Assembly: GCA_018001015.1 (NCBI GenBank)
Contig: JAGNIV010000004.1
Span: 62,001-126,000, forward strand
Reading direction: 5' to 3'
Origin: Phenylobacterium sp.
Lineage (GTDB): Bacteria > Pseudomonadota > Alphaproteobacteria > Caulobacterales > Caulobacteraceae
DNA: 64,000 bases
Position numbers and translations under genes: made by a program. Shown here in pieces: positions 25,233 through 34,306 of the stretch. The notes beneath the pieces are model-generated. The model did no database searches, was not told where the DNA came from, and saw only the letters and a list, made by a program, of their open reading frames with translations. Position 1 is the stretch's first letter, and every line of letters begins with the position of its first letter.

Positions 25233-25318
25233 GGCGGTCTGCTCTGCGGCGTCTCTCTTGAAGGTCTCCCGAGGACGAACCCCGGGCAAGACTTCCGACA
25301 GGCGGCGGTCTCTTTTGG

Positions 25319-26113
25319 CTAGGACAGCTCGCCTCGCGGGCGCCCGGCCAGAGCGCCCTCGGCCGACAGCAGCCAGGCCGAGAGCTCGGCGACCAGCTCG
25401 AAGCCCAGGCTGTCATAGAGCGGCCGGCCCGCCGGTGTGGCGCCGAGGTGGAAGCGGCTCACGCCGCGGCTTCGATAGTCGGCCATAACCTGGGTCAGCA
25501 GGGCCCGGCCCATGCCCTGGCGCTGGTGCTCGGGCGGCGTGGCCATCAGCGAGATCCCCGCCGTGTTTCCGGTGGGCGTCACGGTGACCGCGCTGCGGGG
25601 CGCCTCGCCGTCCCAGGCGATCCAGGTTTCCACCCCGGCGGTCTCGGTGACCATCACATCGATGCAGCGGGCCAGCACATCGCGCGGCTCGTCGAAGGCG
25701 GCCGCCGCCAGGTCGCCGGCGATGGCCACCAGCTCGGGCCCCAGCGCGCGGGTGATCTTCACTGGACGGCTGGGGGTGACTGGCGTCGCCGCCCGCAGCA
25801 CCATCAGCGGCGAGGTTCCCACCGGCGCCAGGCCCAGCCTCGCCGCCACCGGCCCCAGGGTCTGCGTGGCCTTGGGGCTCATCACCGCCACCAGCGGCAG
25901 CCCGCGCGCCCGCGCCCGCGCCACCGAGCGAGTGAGGAATTCCTCGCCGTCGGGACCGTCGGCGAGGGTCAGCCTGTTGAAATCGGGGGAGGGCTCGCCG
26001 GTCAGCCCCAGGACGGCGGTCGGCGTCAGGTGCATCTCGACGCCCGGCACGTCGCACATCTGGGCGACCAGCGCGCGCACGCAGAGCCGCATCAGCTCCT
26101 CGGTCTCATCCAT
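25319..26113 (-). CDS. GNAT-family N-acetyltransferase
   Basis: 264 residues from ATG 26113, which follows GGGGG. A longer frame to 26257 would overlap the next gene's end. The acetyl-CoA loop is in the C-terminal half: PPEHQRQGMGRALLTQVMADY, followed by the typical ATPAGRPLYDSLGF. The N-terminal half is a second, degenerate GNAT-like domain (LPLVAVMSPKATQTLGPVAARLGLAP). Substrate unknown. Confidence 0.8.
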   Translation of the reverse strand: MDETEELMRLCVRALVAQMCDVPGVEMHLTPTAVLGLTGEPSPDFNRLTLADGPDGEEFLTRSVARARARGLPLVAVMSPKATQTLGPVAARLGLAPVGTSPLMVLRAATPVTPSRPVKITRALGPELVAIAGDLAAAAFDEPRDVLARCIDVMVTETAGVETWIAWDGEAPRSAVTVTPTGNTAGISLMATPPEHQRQGMGRALLTQVMADYRSRGVSRFHLGATPAGRPLYDSLGFELVAELSAWLLSAEGALAGRPRGELS

Positions 26114-26183
26114 GGGTCCCCCGGGGTGTCCTGCCGCGCCCAGGTGCAGGACCTGTTGATAGGCCGCGACGGCGGCGTTCAGG

Positions 26184-26558
26184 TCAAGCGGCCGGCAGTT
26201 GCGACAGGATCGTCGCGGCGTCGAAATAGTCGCGCCAGTAGGTGATCTTGCCGTCATGAACTTCGTAGACGCCGGTCACCGGGAGCTCGACCCACTTGTC
26301 GCCGAACAGGTGCCGGTCGAGGCGCTCGAACAGCACGACGGGGCCGGACGCGGCCTCCCGCAGGATCTTGAACTCATTCTCCCGGGTGGGGGCGAAGAAC
26401 GGTTCCAGCACCGCGCGGATTGCGGCCGGGCCATGCACCGTGCCGAACGGCGGGGGGTTTGTATATTCGCAGGTGTCCGAAACCAGCTTCAGGGCCGCGT
26501 CGTAGTCGAGGGGCTCCATCAGCGTCATGAATTGGCGGACGGTGTCGGTAGGGGACAT
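26184..26558 (-). CDS. limonene-1,2-epoxide hydrolase-fold protein
   Basis: 124 residues from ATG 26558, chosen for its AGGAAG ribosome site eight bases upstream; the frame runs open further back. Small alpha+beta-barrel fold of the NTF2 superfamily. The catalytic Asp-Arg-Asp set of limonene-epoxide hydrolases appears to be retained: Arg79 and Asp81 in ERLDRHLFG and Asp110 in WRDYFD. Related proteins open epoxides; the real substrate here is not known and could be a lipid or terpenoid epoxide. It lies between two GNAT genes, probably co-transcribed with the downstream one (70-base gap). Confidence 0.75.
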   Translation of the reverse strand: MSPTDTVRQFMTLMEPLDYDAALKLVSDTCEYTNPPPFGTVHGPAAIRAVLEPFFAPTRENEFKILREAASGPVVLFERLDRHLFGDKWVELPVTGVYEVHDGKITYWRDYFDAATILSQLPAA

Positions 26559-26809
26559 GGGGTTCTTCCTGAGGTTGGGTCCGTCTCCATCCTCGGTGTG
26601 GCCGCGCGCCAGCGCCATTACCTCGCAGGTCATGCTGAGGCGCCCGGGCTTGCCTTCCGCGGCGCGCGCGCGCACCTTCAGCGTCATGTCAGAGACTGTC
26701 TGAACCGCCGAGCGTCTCCAATACGAGACACATCGCAGCCGCCGCCGGCGCCGCGAGGTTCGCGGACCGCACGGACGTGGCCGTCCAGGTTTCCGACAAG
26801 GTCTTCCCC

Positions 26810-27307
26810 ATGCAAATTCGACACGAGCGTCCGCAGGACGCCGCCACCATCTACGCCCTCACCGAGGCGGCCTTCACCGGCATGCCTTTCAGCGACCAGA
26901 CCGAGGCCCGCGTCATCGACGGCCTGAGGGCGGCCGGCGCCCTGACCCTTTCCCTGGTGGCGGAGGAGGGTGGCGACATCCTGGGCCACGTCGCCTTCTC
27001 GCCGGTCACCATCAATGGCGAGGCGGGCGACTGGTACGGTCTCGGGCCGGTCTCGGTCTGGCCAGACCGCCAGCGCGCGGGCGTCGGCCAGGCGCTGATC
27101 CGCGAGGGCCTGCGCCAACTCCAGGCCCTGGACGCGGGCGGCTGCGTCCTGCTCGGCGCCCCGGCCTACTACCGCCGGTTCGGCTTTGAGCACGACCCCG
27201 GCCTTTACGAGACGACCGGCGCCCCGCCCTCCGCCTTCCAGCACCTGACCCTCAGCGGCGTGCGGCCAAGCGGCGAGGTGCGCTTCCATCCGGCCTTCGA
27301 CGTCTGA
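26810..27307 (+). CDS. GNAT N-acetyltransferase, YhbS-like
   Basis: 165 residues from ATG 26810; a GTG 11 codons upstream is open but unsupported. The acetyl-CoA loop is in VWPDRQRAGVGQALIREGL, followed by YYRRFGFE. The pattern (ALTEAAFTGMPFSDQTEARVIDGLR at the start) matches the YhbS-like group of predicted acetyltransferases. Followed by an excellent intrinsic terminator, so it is probably monocistronic. Confidence 0.85.
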   Translation: MQIRHERPQDAATIYALTEAAFTGMPFSDQTEARVIDGLRAAGALTLSLVAEEGGDILGHVAFSPVTINGEAGDWYGLGPVSVWPDRQRAGVGQALIREGLRQLQALDAGGCVLLGAPAYYRRFGFEHDPGLYETTGAPPSAFQHLTLSGVRPSGEVRFHPAFDV

Positions 27308-27330
27308 CGGATAGCGCCGGCCCCTGCTCC

Positions 27331-27360
27331 GCCCCTTCCCCTTGCGGGGAAGGGGCTTTT
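27331..27360 (+). terminator. rho-independent terminator
   Basis: Perfect 11-bp stem GCCCCTTCCCC (27331-27341), loop TTGC, GGGGAAGGGGC (27346-27356), then TTTT. It stands 24 bases after the GNAT stop. Confidence 0.9.
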
Positions 27361-27453
27361 GCGGCGCCGCGCATTGAACCCCTGCCGAAACGACGTTAGC
27401 TGTAGCGCATATTCAAACAGCCGTTCGCGGCCCGCCATTTCCAGGACGATCTC

Positions 27454-28146
27454 ATGAAGCTCTATTCCGGCGACCTCTCGCCCTATTCCGCCAAGGTGCG
27501 GATGCAGATCTACGCCAAGGGCCTCTCCGACATCGCCATCGAGCTGCCGCCGGGCTTCATGACCGGCGAGTTCCACAAGACCTCGCCGCTCGCCCGCATC
27601 CCGGTCCTGGACCTGGGCGATGGCGACATCATCCCGGAATCCGAGGTCATCAGCGAGTATCTGGAGGAGCTCTACCCGCAGCACCGCCTGCTGGGCGCCA
27701 ATGCGCGCGAGACCGCCGCCATCCGCGTGGTGTCGCGCATCGCCGACATCTATCTGATGAACAACATGTTCATGCTCGGGGGCCAGGGCCGCGCCTCCAC
27801 CCGCAGCGCCGACATCGTCAAACTGCTGAGCGGGCAGGTGATCCGCGGGATCAAGGCGCTGGAGCACTACATCGGGACCGACGGCTTCGCGGTCTCCGGC
27901 CGCCTGACCATGGCCGACTGCACCCTGGTGCCGGCCCTGTTCCTGGTGGAGAACGTCATCCCCACCGTCGGCGTCGAGGACCCGATCCCGGCCTCGCCCA
28001 GGGTCGCCGCCTACTGGGCGGCTATCCAGAAGAACGAGCACGCCGCCGCCACCCTGGTGGAACTCTATCGCGGCCTGGCCGAGCGCCGCGAACTCATCGC
28101 CAAGATGGCGGCGAAGGAAAAGGCCAAGGCTCAAGCCGGGGCTTAG
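27454..28146 (+). CDS. glutathione S-transferase family protein, SspA-like N-terminus
   Basis: 230 residues, starting MKLYSGDLSPYSAKVRMQIYAKG, the thioredoxin-fold N-terminal domain with the catalytic Ser/Tyr region in SPYS. The glutathione-binding ARIPVLDLGDGDIIPESEVI is clear. The C-terminal helical domain ends in a Lys/Ala-rich tail (AAKEKAKAQAGA). Likely detoxification or redox role. A terminator isolates it from the gene upstream. Confidence 0.85.
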   Translation: MKLYSGDLSPYSAKVRMQIYAKGLSDIAIELPPGFMTGEFHKTSPLARIPVLDLGDGDIIPESEVISEYLEELYPQHRLLGANARETAAIRVVSRIADIYLMNNMFMLGGQGRASTRSADIVKLLSGQVIRGIKALEHYIGTDGFAVSGRLTMADCTLVPALFLVENVIPTVGVEDPIPASPRVAAYWAAIQKNEHAAATLVELYRGLAERRELIAKMAAKEKAKAQAGA

Positions 28147-28174
28147 CCCCGCTTCGACCCGCGCGGGAAGAGGC

Positions 28175-28195
28175 CGCGGCCGACAGCCGGCCGCG
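28175..28195. terminator. hairpin between convergent GST and kinase genes
   Basis: CGCGGCC (28175-28181) pairs with GGCCGCG (28189-28195) across a seven-base loop, immediately before the stop of the convergent hybrid kinase. Could serve both strands. Confidence 0.45.
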
Positions 28196-30844
28196 TCAGG
28201 CGGCTTCGGCCGCGAACGCGCGGTTCAGGGCCTCCAGGAAGTCTCCGGCCTTGAAGGGCTTGGACACGAAGTCGTTCATGCCGGCGTCCAGGCAGGCGTC
28301 CCGGTCGCTCTTCATGGCGTTGGCGGTCATGGCGATGATGGGGATGCCGGAGACCGGCCCGGGCAGGGCGCGGATGCGGCGGGTGGCTTCCAGGCCGTCC
28401 ATCTGAGGCATGTGGACGTCCATCAGCACCAGGTCGTAGGGGCGGGCCTGAACGGCGGCCAGGGCCTCGACGCCCGTGCGCGCGACGTCCACGCTGAGGC
28501 CCACCTGACGCAGGATCTCGGTGGCCAGCAAGATGTTGATCTCGTTGTCCTCGGCCAGCAGGACCAGGGCTTCCGGAGCGTCTTCCAGCTGCAGCGGCCC
28601 GGCCGAGGAGTCGGGCTCGGCCTGCGCCGGGCCGTCGGAAAGCAGGGCGCCCAGGGCCGAGACCAGGGCGGCGCGCCGCACTGGCTTGGACATGAACAGG
28701 TCGTAGCCCACGGCGCCGGCCGGAGGCTCGCCCATCGAGGACGCCATGACGATCCGAACCCGGCTGAGCTCAGGGCGTTCGCGGATCTCGACTATGGCCT
28801 CCTCCCCGGAGACTCCCGGCATCTGGTGGTCCATCAGCACCAGCTCGAAGGGCGTGCCCTGCTCAGCTGCCGCGGCCAGGATCGCCAGGGCGGTCGCGGC
28901 GCTCTCGGCCTCGGTCACATGCGCGCCCTCGGCGGCCAGCTGCTCGCGGAAGATGGTGCGGTTGAGCGCCAGGTCGTCGACGACGAGAATCTTCGCGCCG
29001 GCCAGGCTGTGGGCGACGACGGGCGCCACGGCCGCCGGCGTCTCGCCCAGCGGCGCCTCGAACTCGAACCAGAAGATGGAGCCGCCGCCGGGACGGTCGG
29101 CGACCCCGATGCGGCCGCCCATCAGCTCCACCAGTTGCTTGGAGATGGAAAGGCCAAGGCCGGTGCCGCCGTACTTGCGGGTGGTCGAGCCGTCGGCCTG
29201 CTGGAATTTCTGGAACAGCTTGGCCTTCTGCTCATCGGTCAGGCCGATGCCGGTGTCGTGGACCTCGACCCGCAACAGGCTGGCGCCCTCGCGCGGCTCG
29301 CTGGCCGACAGCTGCACGCTGACGTGGCCCGTCTCGGTGAACTTGATGGCGTTGGAGGCGAGGTTCAGCAGCACCTGGCGCAGGCGGGTGGGGTCGCCCT
29401 TGTAGGCGTCCTGCGCCCCGCAGTCGGCGTAGTAGGCGATCTCCAGCCCCTTCTCGGCGGCCTTGGGGGCGAGGAGTTCGACCGCGTCCTCCAGCAGGGA
29501 GGACATCTGGAAATCGATCACCTCCAGCTCGACCTTTCCCGCCTCAAGCTTGGAGAGGTCGAGAATGTCGTTGATCAAGCCCATCAGGGCGTCGGCGGAG
29601 GTGCGGACCGCCTGGGCGAACTTGCGCTGTTCAGGCGTCAGGTTGGTGCGCAGCAGCAGATCGTTCATGCCGATCACCCCGTTCATGGGGGTGCGGATCT
29701 CGTGGCTCATATTGGCCAGGAACTGGCTCTTGGCGACGTTGGCGGCCTCGGCCTCTTCCTTGGCCTTGAGCAGTTGCTGTTCGGCGCGCTTGCGCTCGGT
29801 GATGTTCTGCATGGCGCCGATCAGGCGGGTGGGCCGCTGCTGATCGTCGGTAATCAGGGCCAGGTTGACGGCGGACCAGACCTCGGTCCCGTCGCCGCGC
29901 AGCAGCCGGTACTCGGGATGGAACGGCACGCCTTCTTTCAGATGACGACGCCAGGCGGCGCGCACCATGTCCAGGTCGCGCGGATCCACGTCGGCGTAGA
30001 TGTCGGCCTCAAGGCCTTCGAAGGTCTTGGGCGTGGTGAAGAACGTGTCCTCGGCGCCGACCTTGATCAGCTCGCGGCGCTCGTAATCCATCTCCCAGAC
30101 GTGCATCTGGGCCATCTTCATCGCCAGTTCCAGGCGCTGTTCGGAGCGGGCGGCGCGGTCCCGTTCCGCCTCGGCCAGGTGCTCGGCGGCCTCGGAGCGA
30201 GCGAGCGCGGCCTGCAGTTCGGCCATGACGGCCACGGTCTTTTCGCGAACCTCGGTCGCGTCGGTCAGCATCCGCTTGGTGACCACCGAGATGGCAAGGG
30301 CGGTGAGTCCGAACCCCACCAGCGACAGGGTGACGCCGAGCGCACCCTTGAGGTCTAGGCGCCCGGCGACGATCGCCACGGGGATCAGGATCGGCGGCAG
30401 GGCGCCGCCCAGCCACACCGCCCGCGAGGCCCAGCCCAGCGATGCGGCGATCACCGTCAGCGAGCCGGTGGTGACGGCGAGGAAGACATAGGCCGCCGGG
30501 CCCGGCGCCAGGATCACCGCCCCGGCGGGGGCGGCCATCCACATGGCCATCCGCAGGCCGACACAGACCACCAGGCTGGCGAGGCCCGCCGGGGTCTCAC
30601 GCTCGTCGGCGGTGGGAAGCCAGCGGGCGTAAAACCGCTGGAGCACGACCTCGATGAACACCGAAGCCGCCAGCCAGGCGACGGCGTAGGTCCAGTGACT
30701 GATCAGGGCCACGGCCCCGGCCGACAGCGCGTGGAAGAGGGCTGAGACCTGCCAGGGCTGGCGAAGCCCCTGCAGCGTCACGCGATAGGCGCGCGCCGTT
30801 CCGTCCGCGAAGGTGACGGCCTGCTCTGAAGGCTCGACTGACAT
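28196..30844 (-). CDS. PAS hybrid histidine kinase with two receiver domains
   Basis: 882 residues from ATG 30844 (AGGGAG upstream); the frame extends 31 codons further without support. Order: six or so N-terminal helices (about 30-190), a short coiled coil, a PAS domain (about 245-355), HisKA with His381 in [11 protein letters not shown], an ATPase domain ([20 protein letters not shown]), receiver 1 with Asp672 in LMDHQMP and receiver 2 with Asp809 in LMDVHMP plus Lys in SKPF. Such tandem-receiver kinases usually pass phosphate to a separate Hpt protein; none is adjacent. Ligand unknown. Confidence 0.92.
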   Translation of the reverse strand: MSVEPSEQAVTFADGTARAYRVTLQGLRQPWQVSALFHALSAGAVALISHWTYAVAWLAASVFIEVVLQRFYARWLPTADERETPAGLASLVVCVGLRMAMWMAAPAGAVILAPGPAAYVFLAVTTGSLTVIAASLGWASRAVWLGGALPPILIPVAIVAGRLDLKGALGVTLSLVGFGLTALAISVVTKRMLTDATEVREKTVAVMAELQAALARSEAAEHLAEAERDRAARSEQRLELAMKMAQMHVWEMDYERRELIKVGAEDTFFTTPKTFEGLEADIYADVDPRDLDMVRAAWRRHLKEGVPFHPEYRLLRGDGTEVWSAVNLALITDDQQRPTRLIGAMQNITERKRAEQQLLKAKEEAEAANVAKSQFLANMSHEIRTPMNGVIGMNDLLLRTNLTPEQRKFAQAVRTSADALMGLINDILDLSKLEAGKVELEVIDFQMSSLLEDAVELLAPKAAEKGLEIAYYADCGAQDAYKGDPTRLRQVLLNLASNAIKFTETGHVSVQLSASEPREGASLLRVEVHDTGIGLTDEQKAKLFQKFQQADGSTTRKYGGTGLGLSISKQLVELMGGRIGVADRPGGGSIFWFEFEAPLGETPAAVAPVVAHSLAGAKILVVDDLALNRTIFREQLAAEGAHVTEAESAATALAILAAAAEQGTPFELVLMDHQMPGVSGEEAIVEIRERPELSRVRIVMASSMGEPPAGAVGYDLFMSKPVRRAALVSALGALLSDGPAQAEPDSSAGPLQLEDAPEALVLLAEDNEINILLATEILRQVGLSVDVARTGVEALAAVQARPYDLVLMDVHMPQMDGLEATRRIRALPGPVSGIPIIAMTANAMKSDRDACLDAGMNDFVSKPFKAGDFLEALNRAFAAEAA

Positions 30845-30942
30845 GGCTGCTCTGCTCCCTGCGCTGGCAGGGTCGCAGGGCAAGGTTACTTTCTGATCAA
30901 AAAGCGCGCGCGCCTTGCGCGCGGCCGTTTGCCGCACGAACC

Positions 30943-31854
30943 TTAAGACGCCGCCGCCAGCGGCCGCACATGCGCGACCAGCAGGTCCAGCATCCTCCGC
31001 GTCATGAACATCGCCGAATGTCCGCCGCCCTCGATGGGCGCGTAGACCGCCCCGATCTCCCGAGCATAGGCCTCGACCTCAGAACTCACCGAATAGGCGT
31101 CCAGCGTTCCCTGCAGGAACACCACCGGCGGGACGATGGGCCCCAGGGCGCGGGCGTCGAACACCATCAGCTCGTCGCGCAGCGCCGCGTGGGCCGCGCT
31201 CGCCAGGGCCCTATGGTCGAGGGGCGCCGACCCCTCCGGTGGGGCGAACAGGGCCGGGTCAGCCACCGCCGCCGCCTCGGCCGGGGTCAGGGCCCCGGCG
31301 TATTTCGACCTCACCGCGTCGGCCGCCGCATCGGCATGGGGCGGCGGCCCCAGGGCCTCCAGCTCGGCGGTCGCCGCGGTGTCGCCCCGCTTCCGCGCGG
31401 CGGCCAGCACCTTGGCGTAGCTCAGCTGGTCCTGCGCCGCCCAGTCCACGAACTGCCCCGTTCCCGCATAGACGCTGATCAGGTCCGGGGCCGCCGCCGC
31501 CATCCTCAGTCCCACCACCGAGCCGCCCGACACCCCCAGCACGGCGACCTTGGAACCCCCCAGCCGCGCGCGCACCGCCTCGGCCACCGCCACCCCGTCG
31601 GCCGCGAGCCGGTCCAGGCTCAGCGCCATCGGGCCGGTCGCGCCGGCGCCGGGCTGGTCCCACTAGACGACGGTGAAGGCCGCCTCCCACGGCGCAAACA
31701 GCGCGGGCATGCGGCTGAAGGCGACGCCGGCCCCCGACAGCACCAGCAGCGGCGGGCCCTCGCCGCTCAGGATCACCCATTGGGGGACGCCGCCGATGTC
31801 GAGCAAACCGCTGTCATGGCGCGCGCGGTCGCGCGGCCCCTGGGAAGGCGTCAT
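30943..31854 (-). pseudogene. alpha/beta hydrolase interrupted by an in-frame amber codon
   Basis: Prolyl-aminopeptidase-like alpha/beta hydrolase. The reading frame runs from ATG 31854, is cut by TAG at 31665-31663, and continues in the same frame to 30943. The codons around the break read FTVV-stop-WDQPGAG, where relatives have VVxWDQRG-like text, so a CAG (Gln) to TAG change is the simple explanation; no frameshift is needed. Downstream the nucleophile GVSGGS, acid LDAY and GGGHSAMF histidine are intact. The 228-residue downstream part could start at ATG 31629 but would lack the first strands and the oxyanion loop. Probably a recent nonsense mutation or a sequencing error. Confidence 0.8.
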
Positions 31855-31942
31855 GGTTGTGATCCGGAATCTTGAGGTGACGGGCGGCGCGCGGGCCAGC
31901 CCATCTGTGAAGCTTGTCAGCTGGGCCGGGGCCCGCGCAAGC

Positions 31943-32434
31943 CTATTCTTCGCGGCCGCGCAGCTTGCGCGCCATGTCCTGAAGCGCGGTGCGCAGCGAG
32001 GCGATCTCCTCGCCGGGCATGTCCAGGGCGCAGGCCAGGGCGAAGGGCACGCCGGCGGCGGCGTCCTTCAAATGTCGGCCCTTGTCGGTCAGCTCGATCT
32101 GCACGCGCCGCTCGTCGGCGCGGTCGCGGGTGCGGGTGACCAGGCCGGCGGCTTCCATCCGCTTGAGCAGCGGGGTGAGCGTGCCGCTATCAAGGCCCAG
32201 CGCCTCGCCCAGGTCGCTCACCGTGCGCGGGGCCTTTTCCCACAGGGCCATCATGGCCAGGTACTGAGGATAGGTCAGGCCGAGCGGCTCCAGCAGCGGC
32301 CGGTAGGCCCGGGTCACCAGCCCTGTCGCCGCATAGAGGGCGAAGCAGAGCTGGTTATCGAGACGCAGTTGTTGCGCGACACCCTGAGGGTCACTTGTCG
32401 GCGTTCGTCGGTCGGCGGTCGGCTTGGGACTCAT
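31943..32434 (-). CDS. ohrR: MarR-family organic hydroperoxide regulator OhrR
   Basis: Redox-sensing repressor of ohr, 163 residues from ATG 32434. Its start overlaps the ohr stop as ATGA. Winged-helix core with LGLDSGTLTPLLKRMEAAGLV as recognition helix and RDRADERRVQIELT as wing. The sensing cysteine of the OhrR family is present as Cys30 in DNQLCFALYAA. Longer open frame upstream runs through ohr in another frame and is spurious. Oxidation by organic hydroperoxide would release it from the operator described at 32885-32896. Confidence 0.93.
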   Translation of the reverse strand: MSPKPTADRRTPTSDPQGVAQQLRLDNQLCFALYAATGLVTRAYRPLLEPLGLTYPQYLAMMALWEKAPRTVSDLGEALGLDSGTLTPLLKRMEAAGLVTRTRDRADERRVQIELTDKGRHLKDAAAGVPFALACALDMPGEEIASLRTALQDMARKLRGREE

Positions 32435-32850
32435 TGCGCCCTTACGGTTATCGCAACATCGACATTGCCGCGAACCGCATTCGAATAGGGGCAGACCTGG
32501 TGCGCCGCGGCCACCAGGGTCTCGGCGACGGTCTGCTCCAACCCCTGGGTCTCCACATCCAGCGCCACGCCCAGGCGGAACCCGCCTTCGGGGCGGGGGT
32601 GCAGTTCCACCGTGCTGGTGACCGCGGCGCCCGTCAGGCCGATCTTCTGCTGGCTGGCCAGGAACCGCACGGCGTTCTCGAAACAGGCGGCGTAGCCGGC
32701 GGCGAACAGCTGCTCGGGATTGGTCGCCCCGCCCTTGCCGCCCATTTCCTTGGGCAGGGCCAGATCGACCTTCAGCAGGCCATCGGTGGTCTCGACATGG
32801 CCGGCGCGGCCGCCGACGGCGCGGGCCTGGGTGGAATAGAGGGCGGACAT
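32431..32850 (-). CDS. ohr: organic hydroperoxide resistance protein Ohr
   Basis: Thiol peroxidase of the OsmC/Ohr family that reduces organic and lipid hydroperoxides. 139 residues from ATG 32850 (GGAG eight bases upstream; an ATG ten codons earlier lacks a ribosome site). The two catalytic cysteines are Cys56 in GYAACFENA and Cys120 in HQVCPYSNA. First gene of ohr-ohrR. Confidence 0.95.
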   Translation of the reverse strand: MSALYSTQARAVGGRAGHVETTDGLLKVDLALPKEMGGKGGATNPEQLFAAGYAACFENAVRFLASQQKIGLTGAAVTSTVELHPRPEGGFRLGVALDVETQGLEQTVAETLVAAAHQVCPYSNAVRGNVDVAITVRAQ

Positions 32851-32879
32851 GGGGTCGTCTCCGTGTTGGATGATGGACA

Positions 32880-32910
32880 ATCATATTGTACACAATCTAA
32901 TTGGTGTCAA
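32880..32910 (-). promoter_or_regulatory. ohr promoter with candidate OhrR operator
   Basis: On the minus strand, a consensus -35 TTGACA (32910-32905) is followed after 19 bases by TATGAT (32885-32880), or after 17 by a poorer AATATG. The dyad ATTGT-N2-ACAAT (32885-32896) lies between them, in an A/T-rich island of otherwise GC-rich DNA. OhrR operators in alphaproteobacteria and Xanthomonas are A/T-rich dyads of similar form, so binding here would block polymerase. The promoter is 30 bases from the ohr start. Confidence 0.7.
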
Positions 32911-33028
32911 CCCGGGCAGACGGGCGTCTCTTCCATCCGCGGCCACCGACACGTCTTGCCTCGCCCTCCGCCTTCCCCTCAATTGCCCCTGTGGGGTTGA
33001 GTCCGCCCACGCCGGGGGCCCAAGCCGC

Positions 33029-34306
33029 ATGTTCCGTCCCGAAAACGCCCAGAGCCTGGTCGGCGTCGCCCTGACCCTTGCTGTCTGCTGGGCCATGTCG
33101 GAGGACCGCAGCCGCTTCCCCTGGAAGCTCGCCCTGGGGGCCATCTTCGTCCAGGTGGCCCTGGTCCTGCTGCTGTTTGGCCTGCCCGCCGCCCAGGGGG
33201 TGATCGAGGCGCTGAACGCCGGGGTCGACGGCCTGGCCGCCGCCACCGCCCAGGGCACCCAGTTCGTGTTCGGCTACATGGGCGGCGGCGCCCAGCCCTA
33301 CGCGGTCACCAACCCCGGCGGCCTATTCGTCTTCGCCTTCCAGGTCCTGCCGCTGATCCTGGTGATCTCGGCCCTGTCGGCCCTGCTCTGGCACTGGCAG
33401 ATCCTCAAGTGGATCACCCGGGGCTTCGGCTTCGTCTTCCAGAAGACCATGGGCCTGGGCGGCGCCTCGGCCCTGGCCGTGGCCGCCAACATCTTCCTCG
33501 GCATGATCGAGAGCCCCATCGTCATCCGCGCCTTCCTGGACAAGCTGACCCGCTCGGAGCTGTTCCTGATGATCGTGGTGGGCCTGGCCACCGTCGCCGG
33601 TTCCACCATGGTCGCCTACGCCACCATCCTGAAGGAGGCCCTGCCCAACGCCGCCGCCCACGTCCTGGTGGCCTCGATCATCTCGGCCCCGGCCGGCGTC
33701 CTGCTGGCCCGCATCATGGTGCCGGAGAAGCCGGGGCAGGGGGGCTTCTACGCGGATTACAACTCGCTGCTGAAGTACGACAGCGGCATAGACGCCATCT
33801 CCAAGGGCACCATGGACGGCCTGACCGTGGTGCTGAACATCTCGGCAATCCTCATCGTCTTCGTGGCCTTCGTGGCCATCGGCAACGGCATGCTCTCAGT
33901 CTTTCCCGACGTGATGGGGGCGCCCCTGACCATCGAGCGCATCCTGGGCGTGGTCTTCGCGCCCCTGGCCTGGACCCTCGGCATCCACTGGGACGAGGCT
34001 TTCAAGGCCGGCTACCTGCTGGGCGTGAAGCTGATGCTGACCGAGTTCATCGCTTTCATCCAGCTGGGCGCCATCCCGGCCGGCGACATGACCGAGCGCA
34101 CCCGGATGATCATGACCTACGCCCTGTGCGGCTTCGCCAATGTCGGCTCGGTGGGGATCACCGTTTCGGGCATGGGCGTGCTGATGCCCGAGCGTCGCAA
34201 CGAGATCATCGGCATGGTCTGGAAGGCGCTCGTCGCCGGCTTCCTAGCCACCTGCATGACCGCCGCCGTGGTGGGCGCCATGCCCCGCGAACTGTTCGGC
34301 CAATGA
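33029..34306 (+). CDS. nupC: concentrative nucleoside transporter, NupC family
   Basis: Inner-membrane H+ or Na+ symporter for nucleosides, 425 residues from ATG 33029; the frame is open to 32849 but would overlap the ohr promoter. Family landmarks include GFGFVFQKTMGLGGA, IFLGMIESPIVIRAFL, and the C-terminal TYALCGFANVGSVGI. About ten helices and two re-entrant loops are expected. Its stop overlaps the next gene's start (ATGA). Confidence 0.93.
   Translation: MFRPENAQSLVGVALTLAVCWAMSEDRSRFPWKLALGAIFVQVALVLLLFGLPAAQGVIEALNAGVDGLAAATAQGTQFVFGYMGGGAQPYAVTNPGGLFVFAFQVLPLILVISALSALLWHWQILKWITRGFGFVFQKTMGLGGASALAVAANIFLGMIESPIVIRAFLDKLTRSELFLMIVVGLATVAGSTMVAYATILKEALPNAAAHVLVASIISAPAGVLLARIMVPEKPGQGGFYADYNSLLKYDSGIDAISKGTMDGLTVVLNISAILIVFVAFVAIGNGMLSVFPDVMGAPLTIERILGVVFAPLAWTLGIHWDEAFKAGYLLGVKLMLTEFIAFIQLGAIPAGDMTERTRMIMTYALCGFANVGSVGITVSGMGVLMPERRNEIIGMVWKALVAGFLATCMTAAVVGAMPRELFGQ

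Noticed and set aside
28412-30358. A 648-codon plus-strand open frame
   Set aside because: Antisense to the PAS hybrid kinase; its composition (Gly, His, Gln, Asp rich) is what high-GC coding DNA gives on the other strand. No ribosome site and no domain.
31663-31665. Frameshift as the cause of the broken hydrolase
   Set aside because: Both parts are in the same frame, so only a base substitution is needed.
32435-32893. Long N-terminal extension of OhrR in the same frame
   Set aside because: It runs through ohr in another frame and is Arg/Pro/Gly-rich; ATG 32434 with the ATGA overlap is the natural start.
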